A stretch of 8,234 nt of DNA from an archaeon (GTDB lineage Archaea; Asgardarchaeota; Heimdallarchaeia; Hodarchaeales; S146-22). Below the pieces are notes generated by a model, which had not been told where the DNA came from, did no database searches, and was given only the letters and a program-made list of their open reading frames with translations. The DNA is taken from contig JAJRXH010000037.1 of assembly GCA_024276395.1 (NCBI GenBank), forward strand, positions 1 to 8,234, given 5' to 3'. Positions 5,007 through 8,234 of this stretch are shown one piece after another. Each line of letters begins with the position of its first letter. Within the stretch, counting starts at the first letter, position 1. The position numbers and the translations under genes are program-made.

Positions 5007-5975
5007 GTGACCACTGACAAGGATTCATCGTCCACATCAGCATCCAAGTGGAAACCAGAAAGTTTGTTCGATTACTTGCTGGCAAAAGCTGGCCACGAAG
5101 CATTGTTACGATTCCTGGGCATTGAACACGCCCGATACCAGCCATCTGAAATCCACGTTGAAAAACAAGTACCAGATCGCGTATTCTGGGAATCATACCA
5201 ACTACACTTCCTCGACTTGAAAATCGAACTAAATTCGAGAAGCATTGCCCAATTAGACGTCAAAAGAAGCGTGGCACGACTCCACTACGTGAACCACGGG
5301 CCATTCCCAGAACAATATGCGACCAAGTACGAGGCTGCACTGGATAACGTGGTGGTGCACGCCTTCTGCATCTTCGAACCGAGTTCCACCTTCAAGAACA
5401 TCCTACAGGCACGATACATCAAGTGGTACTCGGTTGAAGAAGGAAAAGAAAGCGCTACCCCTCTAAACTATCAATATGATCCATTACCATTGATCGTTGC
5501 CGACATTCGAGCTCTCCTGAAAAAACTACGCTCAGAACAACAACAAGAAGAAGAACAACTCAAGAAAAATCTCTCACTCCTCATTACCCGAGAATTCACG
5601 CCGGAAGAAAAACTTTTTCTCCATCGCTACAAGCATCTCGTGAACTTTCAAATCATCGGTAATGAAATGATTGATAATATGGTCAATAAATTAAAAGAGG
5701 TGACCATTATGACCGATTCTGAATTGAAACAAATCTTGAAAGAAAATCTGTACTTGTTAAGCCCGGAAGAACGACTCGCTGGTCTCAAACCCGAAGAACG
5801 ACTCGCTGGTCTCAAACCCGAAGAACGACTCGCTGGTCTCAAACCCGAAGAACGACTCGCTGGTCTCAAACCCGAAGAACGACTCGCTGGTCTCAAACCC
5901 GAAGAAATAGAACGACTCATCAAGGAAGCACAACGAAAACTCCAAGAAGAAATCAAGAAAAAACAACAGCAATAA
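5007..5975 (+). CDS. Rpn/DUF4351-like PD-(D/E)XK nuclease-family protein with a 9-residue repeat tail
   Basis: The protein has 322 residues. Residues 17-165 look like the PD-(D/E)XK core of Rpn-type (recombination-promoting nuclease) and DUF4351 proteins. The core has helix FDYLLAKAGHEALLRFLGI (21-39), VPDRVFW with P56-D57, then LDLKIELNSR (69-78), where E74 matches the family's ExQ/ExK acid, and a following helix starting at Q82. The usual Gln/Lys two residues after the acid is Asn (N76), unless D70-L71-K72 is the functional motif. A charged, Gln-rich coiled coil follows (166-190). After ILKENLYLL (243-251) come five perfect repeats of (S/K)PEERLAGL at 252-296, a partial sixth, and a basic coiled tail ending in poly-Gln. 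Similar ERLAGL-type repeats end many bacterial Rpn-like proteins. The family is linked to mobile DNA and genome rearrangement; its exact role here is inferred. The start is GTG, with AAGGAGG nine bases upstream. It is the only intact member of the local cluster. Confidence 0.7.
   Translation: MTTDKDSSSTSASKWKPESLFDYLLAKAGHEALLRFLGIEHARYQPSEIHVEKQVPDRVFWESYQLHFLDLKIELNSRSIAQLDVKRSVARLHYVNHGPFPEQYATKYEAALDNVVVHAFCIFEPSSTFKNILQARYIKWYSVEEGKESATPLNYQYDPLPLIVADIRALLKKLRSEQQQEEEQLKKNLSLLITREFTPEEKLFLHRYKHLVNFQIIGNEMIDNMVNKLKEVTIMTDSELKQILKENLYLLSPEERLAGLKPEERLAGLKPEERLAGLKPEERLAGLKPEERLAGLKPEEIERLIKEAQRKLQEEIKKKQQQ
5760..5906 (+). repeat. 27-bp tandem repeat array inside the nuclease-like gene
   Basis: Five units of 27 bp encode (S/K)PEERLAGL, followed by a partial sixth (KPEE). 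After the first unit the copies are identical even at third codon positions (for example CCCGAAGAACGACTCGCTGG in each), which implies very recent duplication or homogenisation. The unit keeps the reading frame. Confidence 0.95.
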
Positions 5976-6225
5976 CAACAATCATGAAACAGCCACCAAT
6001 ATCTATGAAAACACCCTTGTTAGACCCCCCTCACGAGTAGAATACCTTCATCTCCATCAAGTCTTCCATCTTCCATTAACCAACTTCTCCCATTTTCAAA
6101 ATCCTCATCTCATCCGTTCATAGCCATCTTGACTCAAGACACGTGTCGCAATTAAATCAAGAAGTTGGTTTCGTTCCTGAAGCATTCATCTCGTCCTTTT
6201 TCCTTGATGCCAATGTCACTAATAA

Positions 6226-6462
6226 TTGCAGGCGAGGATAAATCCCTTGCATCAAAATGAAATGAAATCCATTTTAAAAGAAAATCTCTACTTGTTAAGC
6301 CCCGAAGAACGACTCGAAGGACTCACCATCGAAGAACGACTCGAAGGACTCACCATCGAAGAACGACTCGAAGGACTCACCATCGAAGAACTCGAAGAAA
6401 TCATTGAGCTCGCTCAAAAATTGTTACAAGTTCATCCAACCAAGCCAAGGAAAAAATTCTGA
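6226..6462 (+). pseudogene. Fragment of a second repeat-tail protein, paralogous to the gene at 5007
   Basis: The clear homology starts near the ATG at 6262 (MKSILKENLYLLSPEERL) and matches residues 240-257 of the upstream nuclease-like protein, with ILKENLYLLSPEERL identical. It continues with three repeats of the 9-residue unit, consensus TIEERLEGL instead of KPEERLAGL, then EELEEIIELAQKLL and a basic end (PRKKF). No nuclease domain precedes it. The 250 bases upstream (5976-6225) contain no recognisable core in any frame, no ribosome binding site and only a TTG at 6226 to extend the frame. It is therefore read as the 3' remnant of a duplicated gene. A functional 66-residue peptide from 6262 cannot be excluded, since the remaining frame has no stop and the repeats are intact. 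Confidence 0.65.
6298..6390 (+). repeat. Second 27-bp tandem repeat array
   Basis: There are three full 27-bp units (6298-6378) and a partial fourth, encoding SPEERLEGL, TIEERLEGL, TIEERLEGL and TIEEL. Units share GAAGAACGACTCGAAGGACT and differ consistently from the array at 5760-5906. Confidence 0.9.
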
Positions 6463-6682
6463 AATCAAGTGATTCTGAAGGGTCTTTCCTTGCCACCATT
6501 GAGTCCATTCCTTAAAAAATCAATCAGAGCCAAAATAACTAGCAACTTGCAGTTCTCACGTGACTGACAAGAAGAAGCATTCATCACTTTCTCTGGCTTC
6601 AAGCCTCTTTTGTCGTAAAACTTCCTTGATCACGGATATGGCTGCCACCCCGTAAGCTAAAAAAGATAATCCCCAACTTGCA

Positions 6683-6761
6683 ATCTTTTAAATGAAAAAG
6701 GTACATCTAACATCGGTGAATTAATGGAGAGTTATTCAGTTCTCCCCGTCATTTAAAAGAT
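6683..6761. repeat. 13-bp perfect inverted repeat enclosing a hairpin
   Basis: ATCTTTTAAATGA (6683-6695) and TCATTTAAAAGAT (6749-6761) are perfect reverse complements 53 bases apart. Inside, GGAGA (6726-6730) pairs with TCTCC (6741-6745), extendable by three pairs to a four-base loop. Each arm also looks like a TATA box, so the arms could be promoters, operator half-sites or the ends of a tiny element. Confidence 0.7.
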
Positions 6762-6782
6762 GATTTTATAAACCTATTCTTC

Positions 6783-6792
6783 CTTTAAATAC
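6783..6792 (+). promoter_or_regulatory. TATA box of the broken coiled-coil gene
   Basis: CTTTAAATAC lies about 38 bases before the ATG at 6826, predicting a leader of about 13 bases. No good Shine-Dalgarno site lies near the ATG. A second TATA-like TTTATAAACC lies at 6765-6774. Confidence 0.45.
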
Positions 6793-6825
6793 TCCAAGGT
6801 GAAGTGAATAACTCCCAATTGATGC

Positions 6826-7547
6826 ATGAGCCAACAATCCAACATGGCAACAACACCACCTGGTGACAACCTCAAGCAAAGATTCCTCAAGCTCCTTGAT
6901 GAAGACGAAGAATTTCGTCAATTGGTCATTACCAAGCTCGGCCTAAAAAACATATTCGACTCACTCAAGCAACTCCATAAAAACTTCAAGCAGCATCAAG
7001 AAGAAATGAAACAGTTATTTGCACGACTCGACGAGCACGACTGAAAATTCAACGAAATCCTGCAAGTGCTCAAGGAATATGGAAAACTCCTACAAAATCA
7101 CGAGAAGCGCCTCAAAAAAATTGAAACGTAGTTCAGCACGCTCACCAAAACAATGCAATGCCTCACCCTCCGATGGAAGATGAAGCCATGGATGTCATTT
7201 ACCACAGACTTAAAGCCCAACAAGGCATTTCGATTCAACCACGCATCCTAGATCTCACGCCACACCTGGAAATCAACCTATACGGTACCGATGATGGTAT
7301 CTGCCTCATTGGAGAAAACTCCATCCGAGTGGACCATAGCTTGGTAGAAGAAGTTCTCCACAGGGCAAAAAAATTGCACGGACAATTCGCCAATTATCTC
7401 CGAGAAAAAATCATCCTCGTGGTGTATGACCTGCAATTCACCGAAGGAGCCAGCATCCTCGCACGAGAAAAAGGAGTATGGCTGGTCACCGCAGGCAAGG
7501 ATGCCACGCCTCTCGTCATCCACCAAACTAGTGACGTCCTCCATTAA
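6826..7547 (+). pseudogene. Broken coiled-coil PD-(D/E)XK protein, DUF3782-like
   Basis: Three lesions separate four pieces of one protein. The first 72 codons (with LKQRFLKLLDEDEEFRQLV, then a coiled coil) end at TGA 7042-7044. The same frame continues 28 coiled-coil codons (KFNEILQVLKEY and so on) to TAG 7129-7131. Eight more codons lead to CAATGCAATG at 7151-7160; removing one CAATG copy joins the frame to the C-terminal piece (EDEAMDVIYHRL to TSDVLH). The repaired product is 238 residues with the archaeal DUF3782 layout: an N-terminal 'LLxEDEEFR' helix, a long heptad coiled coil, then a PD-(D/E)XK-like domain. Both stops fit C-to-T changes (CGA to TGA, CAG to TAG). The nuclease motifs are also degenerate: the expected E-x-D is EIN (E147, N149 repaired) and the following E-x-K is ENS (E162-S164). 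The gene is most likely dead, though the C-terminal piece from 7158 remains open for 129 codons. Confidence 0.8.
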
Positions 7548-8046
7548 ATGAAGATAAGATAACCGAACACGTTCACCTTGTCCTTCCCTCTTTTCTCAAT
7601 CAAACTGCCCCAAACAAAGATGACTCTCCAAGCTTCTTGATCCGAACTTGATATTAGCATCACGTCAGAAAAAAGAAATTTAATAAGAAAATAGATCATG
7701 ATCAAGGAAATACTCAAACTCTTGCCTTCTCTTCTTCAATCCCCATTACCCCCCAAAAAAGTGAAGTCCTCCCACCTCCTTCTGGAACTAGTGAGAAAAA
7801 AGAAAGAGAGTAATGACAAGGTCCATCCACGTATTCATCCGCTTCCAGTCTATTCGATGGATGGACAAAATCTCACCATCGGATGACTTGATGAAATGAG
7901 CCATGCCATCCATGCGCATCCATACCCTAGACCGACATCTGATCTAAAAAAATTAAAATCATAAAGGTAACAATGACATCAATCGACCACTCTCCTCCAA
8001 AAATCCCTTGTTCTTTCACCCTACCAGCCATGATTGTCTAAAATCT
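7548..8046. other. Mostly non-coding stretch near the right end
   Basis: Apart from a doubtful 62-codon frame at 7698-7886, nothing convincing was found in these 499 bases. An 8-bp stem (ATGGATGG 7857-7864 with CCATCCAT 7906-7913) and a 22-codon frame at 7973-8041 preceded by AAAGGT were noted but are not strong enough to call. Confidence 0.45.
7698..7886 (+). CDS. Doubtful small hypothetical protein
   Basis: A 62-codon frame starts ATGATCAAGG at 7698. The product begins with a leucine-rich amphipathic stretch (MIKEILKLLPSLLQ), followed by a lysine-rich middle (VRKKKESNDK, about 32-41) and VHPRIHPLPVYSMDGQ. No family is recognised. An AT-rich TATA-like stretch at about 7676-7687 lies only ~17 bases from the ATG, too close for a leaderless start, and there is no ribosome binding site. 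It is listed because the composition is not obviously random and nothing else occupies the region. Confidence 0.25.
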   Translation: MIKEILKLLPSLLQSPLPPKKVKSSHLLLELVRKKKESNDKVHPRIHPLPVYSMDGQNLTIG

Positions 8047-8234
8047 TCACGAGGAAACTCCTAGCGTCTCATCTTGTTGACTCTCCTGAGAAGTCCCTAC
8101 ATCCCGTGACCTCACATACCTGATGGTATACACGTAACTGGAAAGACACGTCGTCACCACGATGATCACGAATAACGCCAATTGAGCCACTAAATCAAAT
8201 GACGGCTCAATGATCAAGCCCGCAATGTTCGTCG
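8047..8234 (-). CDS. C-terminal part of a membrane protein, running off the right edge
   Basis: A minus-strand frame enters from the window edge (first full codon at 8232) and ends at the TGA at 8049-8047, giving 61 residues. It contains a clear membrane helix at about 13-35 (VAQLALFVIIVVTTCL), then a basic stretch YTIRYVRSRD (35-44). It ends in a polar Gln/Ser/Glu-rich tail, likely cytoplasmic by the positive-inside rule. The layout (short loop with a Glu-Pro, long helix, basic juxtamembrane segment) loosely resembles the second helix region of the small membrane protein at 993-1319, but the similarity is too weak to claim homology. The start and most of the protein lie outside the window, so no function is assigned. 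Confidence 0.55.
   Translation of the reverse strand, partial: TNIAGLIIEPSFDLVAQLALFVIIVVTTCLSSYVYTIRYVRSRDVGTSQESQQDETLGVSS

Larger units (their letters stand above)
6463..6825. other. Intergenic stretch with a long inverted repeat and a promoter
   Basis: No gene was found in these 363 bases. The main content is a 13-bp inverted repeat with an inner hairpin (6683-6761) and a TATA box at 6783-6792, both upstream of the broken coiled-coil gene. The first 200 bases show nothing recognisable. Confidence 0.55.

Noticed and set aside
4882..5196. 104-codon minus-strand frame
   Set aside because: It is mostly antisense to the well-supported gene at 5007 and reads its complement; no start signal.
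5760..5906. CRISPR array
   Set aside because: The 27-bp units are contiguous without spacers and encode an in-frame protein repeat.
5648..5981. Minus-strand frames with repeats such as FFGFETSES
   Set aside because: These are complements of the 27-bp array; any frame through a multiple-of-three repeat stays open and looks repetitive.
7278..7544. 88-codon minus-strand frame
   Set aside because: It is antisense to the C-terminal piece of the DUF3782-like gene, which has the better domain match.
7973..8041. 22-codon plus-strand frame with AAAGGT upstream
   Set aside because: Too short to judge, no motif, and convergent with the membrane protein at the window edge; could be chance.

Overview
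The window looks like part of an Asgard (Promethearchaeota) archaeal genome. The archaeal signals are transcription factor S, TATA-type promoters, a ribosome binding site that is the exact complement of the archaeal 16S tail (GGTGATCC), and a coiled-coil/PD-(D/E)XK protein of a type common in archaea. The Asgard signal is a Ras/Rab-superfamily small GTPase with all five G boxes. A narrower placement (for example Heimdallarchaeia) would be a guess. Coding density is low, and at least three of the plus-strand loci are broken.

Positions 1-2740 are mostly minus-strand genes: the start of an unrecognised protein at the left edge, transcription factor S (tfs), a three-helix membrane protein with a possible small overlapping leaderless gene upstream, tRNA-Gly(UCC) on the plus strand, the small GTPase, and a 48-residue single-pass membrane protein found by hand translation.

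Positions 2740-3223 hold no convincing protein gene. They contain a plus-strand TATA-like box, several perfect stems and a hairpin followed by a T tract, so a small non-coding RNA is possible. Positions 3224-4604 hold a remarkable broken gene. A divergent HisA-like half barrel reads directly into a near-complete HisF with no stop or start between them. Four single-base indels and one nonsense codon must be repaired to read it, and repair gives a 460-residue HisA-HisF fusion.

Positions 5007-7547 form a plus-strand cluster of three loci related to PD-(D/E)XK nucleases. The first is an intact Rpn/DUF4351-like protein with a perfect 27-bp (9-residue) repeat array near its C-terminus. The second is a fragment carrying the same tail with a different repeat consensus. 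The third is a coiled-coil DUF3782-like gene broken by two nonsense codons and a 5-bp tandem duplication, with its active-site residues also lost.

The right end (7548-8234) is mostly non-coding, with one doubtful small ORF and the C-terminal part of a minus-strand membrane protein that runs off the window. The genes do not form one pathway. The window is best read as housekeeping genes on the left, a ruined histidine-pathway gene in the middle, and an accessory zone of decaying nuclease-family genes on the right. All family assignments come from motif reading; no database search was made.
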